From CAWBXL01 sp963837365 (GTDB lineage Bacteria; Acidobacteriota; Terriglobia; Terriglobales; Acidobacteriaceae), in the NCBI GenBank assembly GCA_963837365.1, contig CAWIMW010000008.1:186001-250000 (forward strand): 64,000 bases of DNA, given 5' to 3'. The translations under genes were made by a program, and so were the position numbers. How positions within the stretch are numbered: position 1 is the stretch's first letter; each line of letters opens with the position of its first letter. Positions 54,334-61,768 of this stretch are shown here, piece by piece. A model generated the notes under the pieces. The model ran no database searches. It was given only the letters and a program-made list of their open reading frames with translations, and had not been told where the DNA came from.

Positions 54334-55694
54334 AACTCGCCGTCCATGTTTTGGGACGCGAAATAGGCAGGCTCGAGCCAGTGGGGGATTTCAAGAGCGT
54401 CTTCACCTACTATCCCGAAGTCGCCCCGGATGATTTTGTCTCTCTCACCATGCCGGTGCGGACCGAATCCTACGCCTGGGATGAACCGCTCCATCCCATC
54501 TTTCAGATGAATCTGCCCGAAGGCTACCTGCTGCAGGTACTCCAGGAGGAATTCGGGCCGCTTATCGGCGCCGATCCGACCGCGTTACTGGCCGTAGTCG
54601 GCCGAAACATGATTGGACGGCTGCAAGTGGCCGCCCCCGGTGCCGAACTCTCCCAACCCCCGCAGCCGGTTGAAGTGGCGGAGATCCTGGCTGGAGATAA
54701 CTCCGAACAGGCCTTCGCGGAATTGGTACGGCAGCACGCAACCAGCGGCGTTTCCGGAATCTTGCCCAAGTTTCTCGATAACGAAACCGCGGTTGATCCT
54801 GAGCAAGAGGCGTCGGCAGATTTAGGACAACACCAAAAAGCGACCTTGCTGACCCACCGCCACATCATCAAAGGTTCCTCGCGCCGCGTGCCCTTTGCTC
54901 CGCTCAACGAACATCTCTGCATGCAAGTAGCCTCCCAGGTTCTACCGAGCGCCAAGACCCGCCTCTCAAAAGACGGGAAAGTGATCGTTGTCGAACGCTT
55001 CGATGTGGACGAGAAAGGACAACCCCACTTGGGGATGGAGGACTTCTGCGTTTTGTTAGGGCTCCGTCCTGCCGCTAAGTACGAGACCACATGGGAACGC
55101 ATCGCCAAGGCCATTCGTGATCATGTTCCCGGTGACAACCAGTACCAGACATTTCGCCGGCTGACGGTCCTGTTACTGCTCACCTACGCCTTACGCAATG
55201 CCGATGCCCACGCCAAAAACATCGCTCTGGTCTACACCTCAAGGAGAGATGTCCAACTCGCGCCGGCTTATGACTTCCTCACTACCTCGGTCTACGCCGG
55301 TTATCAGGACAATCCACCGGGGATCAGCTTCATGGGTAAGCGGACCTGGAGCCCGGGGAAGAATCTGAGCAAGTTCGCTGCAGCGACGTTCGGCATTCCG
55401 CCGAGAGAGCAGAGCTTGATTCTAGAGTCAATCAGTGACGCCGTATCGACCACCGCACCCGCGGTGCGGGAAATGATGGACCGTTATCCAGACTTTCGCG
55501 ACCTGGGCAAGCGCATACTGTTTACATGGCAGGAGGGGGTCTCCGGACTGCGCAGTGAACACGGATACTCGCTGGGTGTTTGGAAGTCGGGCGATGCGTT
55601 CCTTGGCTTTTCCGATCCTCCTCGCCTGCCAAGTCCTCGCCGGGTCATAGGCCGTTCTCCGCTTCTGGGCCGCCGCTCGCGTCCTTCGGAGTGA
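54330..55694 (+). CDS. hipA: HipA-family serine/threonine kinase toxin
   Basis: 454 residues, intact. N-terminal couple_hipA domain (MKLAVHVLGREIGRLEP), HipA core with KGSSRRVPFAPLNEHLCMQV, catalytic NADAHAKNIALVY and metal-binding LAPAYDFLTT. In E. coli HipA phosphorylates GltX, halting translation. Translationally coupled to hipB, which is frameshifted here. An extra C-terminal ~40 residues are Arg/Pro-rich. Confidence 0.9.
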   Translation: MKLAVHVLGREIGRLEPVGDFKSVFTYYPEVAPDDFVSLTMPVRTESYAWDEPLHPIFQMNLPEGYLLQVLQEEFGPLIGADPTALLAVVGRNMIGRLQVAAPGAELSQPPQPVEVAEILAGDNSEQAFAELVRQHATSGVSGILPKFLDNETAVDPEQEASADLGQHQKATLLTHRHIIKGSSRRVPFAPLNEHLCMQVASQVLPSAKTRLSKDGKVIVVERFDVDEKGQPHLGMEDFCVLLGLRPAAKYETTWERIAKAIRDHVPGDNQYQTFRRLTVLLLLTYALRNADAHAKNIALVYTSRRDVQLAPAYDFLTTSVYAGYQDNPPGISFMGKRTWSPGKNLSKFAAATFGIPPREQSLILESISDAVSTTAPAVREMMDRYPDFRDLGKRILFTWQEGVSGLRSEHGYSLGVWKSGDAFLGFSDPPRLPSPRRVIGRSPLLGRRSRPSE

Positions 55695-55799
55695 GGAACG
55701 GTTGCAGGGGCCTTTGACGAAGAGAGTCCCCGTTTACGGTAAGCCCGCGCGGGTCTGGTGCTTTGGGCAAAGGCATCTCCCTTCCACTTGGTGGGATTT

Positions 55800-56544
55800 T
55801 CAGGCGCTTATGTCCCAATCATCGTGATCATCAGCATCTGCGATGCCCGGTGAGATCGTAGATTCCCTTTTCATCTGTTCTTCGTATGCCGCCCGTTCCT
55901 TCTTACTTTCCCGCACAGGCAAGAGTTCCATATGGCTGGGTGGGAACACAAACGTTTGCACAAAGCTGAGCCGATCGGCATTCAGCCTTCGACCGAGTAT
56001 CTCTGATCGGTGTTGCTTGCAAAACGCGCAGAAATCGTCTGCCTCAATAATCTGCCTTGTGAGCCGGCCCGTCTGAACAGTCCGGCATTGCAGCCAGCCG
56101 CGGTCAATCCATTTCTGCACATCTTCAGCGCGGACATGCAGAGCTTCCGCCAGGGTGTACTTCGTGGACCAGTCCTGCCCCATCTTGGCTGTCGCCCCCA
56201 ATCGCTCGAGCATGGAGCGTACTGAGGCCGGCGAGCGGCGAAGCATGAGCGTGACTTCATGCACAGGGTGGATCGCAATCAAGTCGAGGAGTTTCTGCTG
56301 CTCTTTTCTTGTCCAGGGCCGGTACGCCTGTTTTGTCGCAATACCGGCTTGGCGTGCGAACCTCCAACATGCGTCTCTGGGATTTCCAGAAACCTGCACT
56401 AGTCTCCCAACGAGCCACTTTAAGTCCACCCTGAATGCCTTCTCCCGCAGCCTTGGCTTCAGACAGATACGCCCGGACAATCTCCCTGGCCTCTCCGGGC
56501 CAACGGAATGCGCGGCGGGTTGTGGCACACTCGGGCTCTGGCAT
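55800..56544 (-). pseudogene. helix-turn-helix DNA-binding protein, frameshifted
   Basis: Start ATG at 56544 gives RRAFRWPGEAREIVRAYLSE then EGIQGGLK; after CTTAAA (~56416-56422) one extra G moves the homologous continuation WLVGRLVQVSGNPRDACWRF into the other frame, which runs to 55800. The restored protein (~245 residues) has an HTH-like LMLRRSPASVRSMLERLG and YTLAEALHVRAEDVQKWID. Likely a MerR/excisionase-like regulator of unknown target. The C-terminal frame alone is long and open. Confidence 0.6.
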
Positions 56545-56797
56545 CTGCAAATGCAGCCTGTTTTGGCAGTCCCCACAGAGTTCTTCTACCTATAAATGGC
56601 GCCGAAACGAAATTGTATCTCAGAGATTTTTCAAAAATTGTTTGGCACGGGAGGAGATCAAGAACAGCCCTAAAGTTGTTGCCGCCATCCGTGACAGCAT
56701 TTGGCTAGCCGAAAGGATCTGGAAGCGAATAGACGATGAGCGGCACTAGCCCTACTCACCGAAGAGTTTCGGCACTGCTCAAAGGCCCTCGTGCGAG
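56545..56797. other. intergenic, no feature recognised
   Basis: No gene with coding character seen between the HTH gene and the promoter-like sequence before the tRNA array. Confidence 0.35.
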
Positions 56798-56826
56798 GTC
56801 TTTCCCCTCCTGGAACGTGCTATACT
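56798..56826 (+). promoter_or_regulatory. candidate promoter of tRNA array block A
   Basis: TATACT at 56821-56826 is a near-perfect -10; the hexamer 17 bp upstream (GTCTTT) is a poor -35. A 22-codon ORF (ATG 56836, MTIGIKSMMRRRVNRAGPSG) and a terminator hairpin follow before the first tRNA. Confidence 0.4.
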
Positions 56827-56942
56827 TAGCTCGAAATGACGATTGGGATCAAATCCATGATGAGACGGCGCGTCAATCGCGCTGGGCCCTCGGGATTGGT
56901 CTGATTATTCGTTAGATTTCCAAGTTCAGATTCGATTTCCGA

Positions 56943-56968
56943 GGCTCCGACAAAAGTCGGGGCCTTTT
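56943..56968 (+). terminator. hairpin with T-tract before tRNA block A
   Basis: GGCTCCGAC-AAAA-GTCGGGGCC followed by TTTT: nine-pair stem, 4-base loop. It lies 20 bases before tRNA-Asn; a matching hairpin precedes block B at 60781. Confidence 0.75.
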
Positions 56969-56988
56969 GCTTTTTACAGATGTTTTCT

Positions 56989-57065
56989 TGGCCGGTAGCC
57001 AAGCTGGAAAGGCACGTGACTGTTACTCACGCCATGCGCAGGTTCGAATCCTGCCCGGCCAGCCA
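56989..57065 (+). tRNA. tRNA-Asn(GTT)
   Basis: Acceptor TGGCCGG/CCGGCCA, anticodon stem CGTGA/TCACG, loop CTGTTAC, T-arm GCAGG-TTCGAAT-CCTGC, G73, CCA encoded. Confidence 0.9.
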
Positions 57066-57082
57066 ATTTCGAGGGAATAAAC

Positions 57083-57158
57083 GGCTCGCTAGTTCAGTAC
57101 GAAGAACGCGGCTCTCATAAAGCCGTCGCGGATGGTTCGAATCCATCGCGAGCCACCA
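57083..57158 (+). tRNA. tRNA-Met(CAT)
   Basis: Acceptor GGCTCGC/GCGAGCC, anticodon stem CGGCT/AGCCG, loop CTCATAA, T-arm GATGG-TTCGAAT-CCATC, A73, CCA. Could be elongator Met or, if lysidine-modified, Ile2; it lacks the initiator's unpaired 1-72. Confidence 0.88.
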
Positions 57159-57217
57159 GTGGAGGGGCCTCCGGCGAGGGGCAGGCCGGGGTCCCCATCA
57201 CGCCCGGTTTTGGCGTT

Positions 57218-57294
57218 ATGGGGTGAGTGGCTTATACCCACTTCGGCGCCAGATTAGCGCGGCCAGGCAGGTTCGACTCCTGCACCCTCTACCA
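57218..57294 (+). tRNA. degenerate tRNA-like gene, anticodon GAT (Ile?)
   Basis: The 3' half is sound (T-arm GCAGG-TTCGACT-CCTGC, acceptor ACCCTCT, CCA). The 5' half fits only with mismatches: acceptor ATGGGGT has one mismatch, D-loop lacks GG, anticodon stem GGCGC/GCGCG has a G-G, loop CAGATTA has A33. Possibly inactive. Confidence 0.4.
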
Positions 57295-57300
57295 AAGTTT

Positions 57301-57376
57301 GCGCCGGTAGTTCAACGGACCAGAATAGTCGGCCTACACCCGACAGATGCGGGTTCAACTCCCGAACGGCGCACCA
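57301..57376 (+). tRNA. tRNA-Val(TAC)
   Basis: Acceptor GCGCCGG/ACGGCGC (one mismatch), anticodon stem GTCGG/CCGAC, loop CCTACAC (C33), T-loop TTCAACT with a 4-pair stem, CCA encoded. Confidence 0.75.
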
Positions 57377-57415
57377 TAGCTTGCCCTGAGCACTGAGGAA
57401 GGAGTAGTCGAACGG

Positions 57416-57489
57416 GCAGGATTAGCTCGAAGGTCGAGCCCGCGGTCGATAACCGCGAGGCGTTGGTTCGATTCCAACATCCTGCACCA
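57416..57489 (+). tRNA. tRNA-Ile(GAT)
   Basis: Acceptor GCAGGAT/ATCCTGC, D-stem GCTC/GAGC, anticodon stem CGCGG/CCGCG, loop TCGATAA (C33), T-arm GTTGG-TTCGATT-CCAAC, CCA. Confidence 0.85.
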
Positions 57490-57509
57490 TTTTGCTTGTT
57501 GTGAAGCGT

Positions 57510-57586
57510 GGGTGACTGGCAGAGATGGCTGATGCACTCGCCTCTTAAGCGAGACCAGGCTGGTTCGATTCCAGCGTCACCCACCA
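57510..57586 (+). tRNA. tRNA-Lys(CTT)
   Basis: Acceptor GGGTGAC/GTCACCC, anticodon stem CTCGC/GCGAG, loop CTCTTAA, T-arm GCTGG-TTCGATT-CCAGC, CCA. Confidence 0.9.
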
Positions 57587-57591
57587 GATTC

Positions 57592-57667
57592 GCGGGATTG
57601 GCAGATATGGATATGCACTCGCCTTTTAAGCGAGACGAAGTGGGTTCGATTCCCACATCCCGCACCA
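57592..57667 (+). tRNA. tRNA-Lys(TTT)
   Basis: Acceptor GCGGGAT/ATCCCGC, anticodon stem CTCGC/GCGAG identical to the Lys(CTT) gene before it, loop CTTTTAA, T-arm GTGGG-TTCGATT-CCCAC, CCA. The pair looks like a local duplication. Confidence 0.9.
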
Positions 57668-57680
57668 AGAGCAGCAAAGA

Positions 57681-57770
57681 GGCGGCATAGCATAACGGAT
57701 CAATGCTCCGAGCTTCTACCTCGTGGTTTTACCTAAGACGACGAGAGTTCCGGTCTCTCTGCCGCCTCCA
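57681..57770 (+). tRNA. tRNA-Arg(TCT) with enlarged variable region
   Basis: Acceptor GGCGGCA/TGCCGCC, D-stem GCAT/ATGC, loop CTTCTAC, T-arm GAGAG-TTCCGGT-CTCTC, T73, CCA. Between the anticodon stem and T-stem lie ~18 bases instead of 4-5, with a GGT/ACC mini-hairpin. Total 90 nt. Confidence 0.8.
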
Positions 57771-57774
57771 ACGT

Positions 57775-57862
57775 GGGGATGTGGTCCAACGGATGAGGGC
57801 GCAAGGCTACGAACTGGTTTACGAAATATGAGATCAGAGTTCAATTCTCTGCATCCCCTCCA
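57775..57862 (+). tRNA. tRNA-Arg(ACG) with enlarged variable region
   Basis: Acceptor GGGGATG/CATCCCC, loop CTACGAA, T-arm CAGAG-TTCAATT-CTCTG, T73, CCA. Anticodon stem pairs poorly; ~16 bases occupy the variable region and share TGGTTT-AC with the Arg(TCT) gene before it. 88 nt. Confidence 0.7.
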
Positions 57863-57872
57863 CATTAACTAG

Positions 57873-57948
57873 GCTCGCGTGGTCTAAGGCATGATGACGC
57901 TTCGGTCCTAACGAAGAGATCCGAGTTGGATTCCCGGCGCGAGTTCCA
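57873..57948 (+). tRNA. tRNA-Arg(CCT)
   Basis: Acceptor GCTCGCG/CGCGAGT (G-U at 1-72), anticodon stem CTTCG/CGAAG, loop GTCCTAA, T-loop TTGGATT with one stem mismatch, T73, CCA. Confidence 0.8.
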
Positions 57949-57951
57949 GAA

Positions 57952-58027
57952 GGGTGGGTAGTGTAACCGAACAACACGGCAGCGTCCGAAGCTGCAAATC
58001 CGGGTTTGACTCCCGGCCGGCCCACCA
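57952..58027 (+). tRNA. tRNA-Arg(CCG)
   Basis: Acceptor GGGTGGG/CCGGCCC (one mismatch, one wobble), D-stem GTGT/ACAC, anticodon stem GCAGC/GCTGC, loop GTCCGAA, T-arm CCGGG-TTTGACT-CCCGG, CCA. Last tRNA of block A. Confidence 0.85.
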
Positions 58028-58054
58028 CCATCCCTGCAGAATCTTTGTTCCCAA

Positions 58055-58082
58055 TGACAGGTGATTTTTCAATCGCCTGTCA
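58055..58082. other. strong hairpin between tRNA block A and the ADOP gene
   Basis: TGACAGGTGAT and ATCGCCTGTCA form an 11-pair stem with a TTTTCA loop; no T-tract follows. It could end or process the tRNA transcript, and it argues for the ADOP start at 58111 rather than an in-frame ATG at 58054. Confidence 0.6.
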
Positions 58083-58110
58083 ACTTGACCTTGAACTAGA
58101 ATTGGATCCA

Positions 58111-60555
58111 ATGTCAGTCCTGCAGGATATCCGGCTTGCCTTACGTCTTTTCTGGCGTGCACCCTTCCCGACAGGTGTCGCGCTGCTTTCAATCGCACTG
58201 AGCGTTGGGGCGACCGCAGTGGTTTTCACCGCAATAAAGTCGGTGCTGATAGATCCCCTCCCGTATGCACGTCCAGGCGAACTCGTCCAAATCAGGACAG
58301 ATTTCATCAACGCCGAGCCATCGCATGGCGACTGGGTCTTGCGTCGTGATGCTCAACAGATTATTCGACGGTCAACCACACTGGAATCTGCAGGTATCTA
58401 TGGCAACGCACTTTTTAATCTCGCAGGTGACGCATCGTCACCACCGGAAGCACTGTATGGGTTGCGAGTATCCGCGAGCCTGTTCCCGACACTCGGAGTT
58501 ACGCCGATGTTGGGGCGGAATATTCTTCCTGACGAAGACCAACCCGGCCGCGCAAACGAAATGATCTTGAGTTACGGACTGTGGATGCGACGATTCAACA
58601 AAGATCGAAATGTAATTGGCCGCAATGTTCAAATCGATGGCCACGGCTGCCAGGTGATCGGAGTGATGCCACCGGAGTTCAACTTCCCGATGCGCAGAGG
58701 AGCAGCGCATACGCCTTCTCCGTATGTAGAATTTTGGGCGCCGATGCGTGCCGATCCCGCAACCGCAGCCCAAGACCCCGGTGCCATTGGTATGGTGGGA
58801 AGACTACGACGAGAAGTGCCGCTCGCCGAGGCACAGCAGGAAATTGCTTCAATCGGCAATGCACTCAGTAGCGAGTACCCCGCCACGAATCGCGATCATA
58901 GCCTTCGGCTTGGATCTTTGCGCGACCGGACTGTGGGAAGCGCGGAAAAGTCTCTGTGGCTGCTGATGGCTGCCACAATCATGTTTTTGCTAATCGGCTG
59001 TGCGAATGTCGCCAACCTCCTCATGACGCGGGGACTGGCGCGACAACGTGAGATTGCTATAAGGATCGCCATTGGGGCGGGACCAACCCGCATCGTCCGT
59101 CAACTTCTGACTGAAAGTTGCTTGTTGGCTGTGCTTGGCGGCCTGTGCGGTTACGTATTGACCGTTGCCGCATGGAGGATTTTGCCGGCAATCGCCCCCG
59201 TAAACATCCCTCGTCTCGCAACCGCACGGGCCGATTGGTCAATTTTGGTCTTCGCCCTTGTCGTCGCTCTCATCAACGGAGCTTTGTTCGGGATGGCACC
59301 TGCGTTTCGCGCCATCCGCGGGAGAGTTACGGCTCATGACTTCGGCGCTCAGGGCAGTGCAGGCGGCAGTCGAGACCGGCTTCGCGGTGCGCTTGTGATT
59401 GCTGAAGTGGCCGTAACTGTAGCCTTGGTAATCGTTGGTGGGCAGCTTCTAGGAAGATTTGTCGAGTTGGTTCGCACCGATCCAGGATTCGATGCCGACC
59501 ACCTTCTAGCATCCGTTGTGATTCCGGCGCCTGATCGCTACAAGACTCCGGAAGAACGGGGAATACTTTACGGGAAGTTCCTCGATGCAGTTCGCGCCCT
59601 TCCCGGAGTCGAGAGTGCGGGTACGGTGGATGCGTTACCGTTCAGTGGCGAAAATCACGGCGGATACGTCACCAACAGCAAAACTGGAGTGACCGAACCT
59701 AATTCTCAAACGGTAGCCGAAGTAGATATCGTGAGTGCGGACTACTTACAGACGATGGGGGTGCGTTTGATCGAGGGCCGTTGGTTTCGTGAAGGAGAGA
59801 TGAAAGCGTCGAACGACACTGCCATCGTTAACGACGTACTCGGCGCGCGCATGTGGCCAGGAACGAGCCCAATTGATAAGCAAATATGTGTGTACTGTAC
59901 GCCGGAAAAACCAAACAACTGGAAGCGCGTGGTCGGAGTTGTATCTAACGTTCGTCACGCCGCGATGGATGCAGCCGAGCAACCAAACGTGTACCTTTCC
60001 GCGGGAGCTCTCGAGGAGTCGGATTTTCTAGTCGTCAGAACCAATCGCCCAACCAAAGATTTAGAAAGCGGCATCCGGCGGGCAATTGCTGGCGTTGACC
60101 CCGATCAGCCGGTTTTTCTCAGTGCATCCATGCGGAGTCTTGTCGCAGACTCCCTCGCGAGTAGGCGATTCATAATGAGCTTACTTGCGATCACAGCGTG
60201 CATCGCACTTGCGATGTCGGTAGCCGGTGTTTACGGCGTAACGTCCTACACTGCGTCCCGCAGAACACAGGAGATCGGCGTTCGCATGGCACTCGGTGCT
60301 ACTCCTGGTAACGTTCAACTCTTGGTATTTCGCCAAGGGTTCTTGACGACAACAATCGGGCTGGCGATTGGTCTCGGTGCGACACTGGCCGTTATGCGGG
60401 TGCTTCGTGGAATGCTGGTGGGACTTGAAGCTGAAAAGTTGGGTGAAATGTTGATCGCGATAGGGTTGGTCTCAGTGACGGCCGCGCTCGCTTGTTGGGT
60501 TCCCGCGCGGCGTGCGTCGAGAATCGATCCGATGGCTGCGCTGCGGCACGATTAA
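58111..60555 (+). CDS. ADOP-type orphan permease (MacB/FtsX fold)
   Basis: 814 residues from the ATG at 58111 (homology begins MSVLQDIRLALRLFW). N-terminal helix (GVALLSIALSVGATAVVF), MacB-like periplasmic core (RPGELVQIRTD, LGVTPMLGRNILPDED, YGLWMRRFNKDRNVIGRNV), FtsX helices around 290-420 (MFLLIGCANVANLLMTRGLA, REIAIRIAIGAG), a second core, and C-terminal FtsX helices ending RRASRIDPMAALRHD. ADOP permeases are typical of Acidobacteria and lack an adjacent ATPase. It splits the tRNA array into two blocks; no regulatory link is evident. Confidence 0.9.
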   Translation: MSVLQDIRLALRLFWRAPFPTGVALLSIALSVGATAVVFTAIKSVLIDPLPYARPGELVQIRTDFINAEPSHGDWVLRRDAQQIIRRSTTLESAGIYGNALFNLAGDASSPPEALYGLRVSASLFPTLGVTPMLGRNILPDEDQPGRANEMILSYGLWMRRFNKDRNVIGRNVQIDGHGCQVIGVMPPEFNFPMRRGAAHTPSPYVEFWAPMRADPATAAQDPGAIGMVGRLRREVPLAEAQQEIASIGNALSSEYPATNRDHSLRLGSLRDRTVGSAEKSLWLLMAATIMFLLIGCANVANLLMTRGLARQREIAIRIAIGAGPTRIVRQLLTESCLLAVLGGLCGYVLTVAAWRILPAIAPVNIPRLATARADWSILVFALVVALINGALFGMAPAFRAIRGRVTAHDFGAQGSAGGSRDRLRGALVIAEVAVTVALVIVGGQLLGRFVELVRTDPGFDADHLLASVVIPAPDRYKTPEERGILYGKFLDAVRALPGVESAGTVDALPFSGENHGGYVTNSKTGVTEPNSQTVAEVDIVSADYLQTMGVRLIEGRWFREGEMKASNDTAIVNDVLGARMWPGTSPIDKQICVYCTPEKPNNWKRVVGVVSNVRHAAMDAAEQPNVYLSAGALEESDFLVVRTNRPTKDLESGIRRAIAGVDPDQPVFLSASMRSLVADSLASRRFIMSLLAITACIALAMSVAGVYGVTSYTASRRTQEIGVRMALGATPGNVQLLVFRQGFLTTTIGLAIGLGATLAVMRVLRGMLVGLEAEKLGEMLIAIGLVSVTAALACWVPARRASRIDPMAALRHD

Positions 60556-60780
60556 TCTAGAAACTCGAACGAGCTGAACTACTACCGACCATGCGGCTTC
60601 CAACACTCTTGGGGTATTGACGAATTCAGGGAGTCATGCCAAAGTGATAACTGAGTTCCAGCAATGATGCGCAAACCCCATACCGATTGCTTCCCGACAC
60701 CAGCCACCTTTACGTGGCAAGGAGCGGGCAAAGGTACGTTCATGTAACGGGGGCACATCAGCAACGCATAGTCTTTCTGA
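60556..60780. other. intergenic, no gene recognised
   Basis: Between the ADOP stop and the hairpin before tRNA block B; no ORF or promoter stands out. Confidence 0.35.
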
Positions 60781-60806
60781 GCCTCCGATACAAATCGGGG
60801 GCTTTT
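60781..60806 (+). terminator. hairpin with T-tract before tRNA block B
   Basis: GCCTCCGAT-ACAA-ATCGGGGGC then TTTT: nine pairs, 4-base loop, same design as the hairpin at 56943; both are followed by a T-run and TGTTTTC. Confidence 0.75.
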
Positions 60807-60845
60807 GGTTTTTTAGGGTATGTTTTCGCGAATGCGCAGATAGGA

Positions 60846-60920
60846 GGCGGCGTCGTCTAACGGCCAGGATGCGGCTCTTTCAAGGCTGAGATGGGAGTTC
60901 GATTCTCCTCGCCGCTGCCA
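60846..60920 (+). tRNA. tRNA-Glu(TTC)
   Basis: Acceptor GGCGGCG/CGCCGCT, anticodon stem CGGCT/GGCTG, loop CTTTCAA, T-arm GGGAG-TTCGATT-CTCCT, G73, CCA. First tRNA of block B. Confidence 0.88.
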
Positions 60921-60925
60921 AAGTC

Positions 60926-61084
60926 ATGAGCACACAAGTGATTGAACTCGAAGGCTTTGAAATCGAGCTTGCATCGGAGCTCTATTGCGACCGCGGACTA
61001 GACCACCGCGACTAGTGGATCGCGCACGCACGGATCGCAGGAGACTGGGACACAACGTCGATGATTCAGCGGTGCTATGCGTGA
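60926..61084 (+). pseudogene. 52-codon ORF inside the tRNA array with an in-frame TAG
   Basis: ATG at 60926: MSTQVIELEGFEIELASELY, ending LDHRD before TAG (61013-61015); the frame continues WIAHARIAGDWDTTSMIQRC to TGA at 61082. Both halves have coding character, suggesting a small acidic protein with a nonsense codon. No family recognised. Confidence 0.35.
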
Positions 61085-61116
61085 GGTGCATGAATGCAAT
61101 ACCGCTGAAAGCGTAA

Positions 61117-61190
61117 TGCCGGGTCGTCTAGTGGCAGGACCCTGGACTTTGAATCCGGGTACGGGCGTTCGAATCGCTCCCCGGCAGCCA
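61117..61190 (+). tRNA. tRNA-Gln(TTG)
   Basis: Acceptor TGCCGGG/CCCGGCA, anticodon stem CTGGA/TCCGG, loop CTTTGAA, T-arm GGGCG-TTCGAAT-CGCTC, G73, CCA. Confidence 0.9.
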
Positions 61191-61209
61191 GTTCTTTGAC
61201 AATTTGAAA

Positions 61210-61283
61210 TCCCCTCTTCGTCCAATGGCAGGACGCTGCGCTCTGAACGCGGAAATCGTGGTTCAAGTCCACGGGAGGGAGCC
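61210..61283 (+). tRNA. tRNA-Gln(CTG)
   Basis: Acceptor TCCCCTC/GGAGGGA (one mismatch), D-stem GTCC/GGAC, anticodon stem CTGCG/CGCGG, loop CTCTGAA, T-arm CGTGG-TTCAAGT-CCACG. The gene ends in CC; the next base begins tRNA-Asp, so CCA is incomplete. Confidence 0.8.
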
Positions 61284-61357
61284 GGAGCTATGGTCTATCG
61301 GCAGGATGGCTGACCGTCTATCAGCAGGGACGGGTTCAATTCCCGTTAGCTCCGCCA
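61284..61357 (+). tRNA. tRNA-Asp(GTC)
   Basis: Acceptor GGAGCTA/TAGCTCC, anticodon stem GCTGA/TCAGC, loop CCGTCTA (C33, T37), T-arm ACGGG-TTCAATT-CCCGT, G73, CCA. Zero gap to the tRNA before it. Confidence 0.8.
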
Positions 61358-61366
61358 CACGTTTGC

Positions 61367-61441
61367 GGGAGATTCGTCCAGCGGCTAGGACACTGGCCTC
61401 CAGATCCAGGTACGAGGGTTCGAGTCCTTCATCTCCCGCCA
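61367..61441 (+). tRNA. tRNA-Trp(CCA)
   Basis: Acceptor GGGAGAT/ATCTCCC, D-stem GTCC/GGAC, anticodon arm CTGGC-CTCCAGA-TCCAG very like canonical tRNA-Trp, T-arm GAGGG-TTCGAGT-CCTTC, G73, CCA. Confidence 0.8.
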
Positions 61442-61444
61442 AGA

Positions 61445-61519
61445 GCGGGCGTGGTATAGCGGCTGGTGCCTCGGGCCTCCAACCCGATGACGCGAGTTCG
61501 ACTCTCGCTGCTCGCTCCA
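61445..61519 (+). tRNA. tRNA-Gly(TCC)
   Basis: Acceptor GCGGGCG/TGCTCGC (two wobbles), anticodon stem TCGGG/CCCGA, loop CCTCCAA (C33), T-arm GCGAG-TTCGACT-CTCGC, T73, CCA. Confidence 0.82.
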
Positions 61520-61526
61520 AGTTCGA

Positions 61527-61602
61527 GGCGGTGTAGCCAAGACAGCAAGGCATCTCCCTGCAAAGGAGATCATCGGGAGTGCAATTCTCCCCACCGCCTC
61601 CA
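61527..61602 (+). tRNA. tRNA-Cys(GCA)
   Basis: Acceptor GGCGGTG/CACCGCC, anticodon stem TCTCC/GGAGA, loop CTGCAAA, T-loop TGCAATT (G in place of the second T), T73, CCA. Confidence 0.88.
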
Positions 61603-61612
61603 GAAATGTTGT

Positions 61613-61686
61613 GCTGGTGTAGCTCAGTGGGAAGAGCACGGGCCTCGTAAGTCCGTGATCGGCGTTCGAATCGCCGCGCCAGCTCC
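61613..61686 (+). tRNA. tRNA-Thr(CGT)
   Basis: Acceptor GCTGGTG/CGCCAGC, D-stem GCTC/GAGC, anticodon stem CGGGC/GTCCG, loop CTCGTAA, T-arm CGGCG-TTCGAAT-CGCCG, T73, then CC directly abutting the next tRNA (no A). Confidence 0.88.
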
Positions 61687-61761
61687 GCCGGTATAGCTCA
61701 ACGGGAAGAGCAGGCGCATGGTAAGCGCCCGACCGCAGTTCGAGGCTGCGTGCCAGCTCCA
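61687..61761 (+). tRNA. tRNA-Thr(GGT)
   Basis: Acceptor GCCGGTA/TGCCAGC (one mismatch), anticodon stem GGCGC/GCGCC, loop ATGGTAA, T-arm CGCAG-TTCGAGG-CTGCG, T73, CCA. Confidence 0.85.
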
Positions 61762-61768
61762 CAGTTTT

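Noticed and set aside
55268..55283. Near match (13 of 16) to the stress-promoter element inside hipA
   Set aside because: It arises from the codons for AYDFL in the conserved PAYDFL motif, is on the plus strand, and no TANNNT box lies 11 bp downstream.
57162..57294. A 133-nt tRNA using GGAGGGG as 5' acceptor for the degenerate Ile-like gene
   Set aside because: It pairs 6 of 7 bases but leaves no D-arm and would need a ~55-nt insert; the 57218 start fits better.
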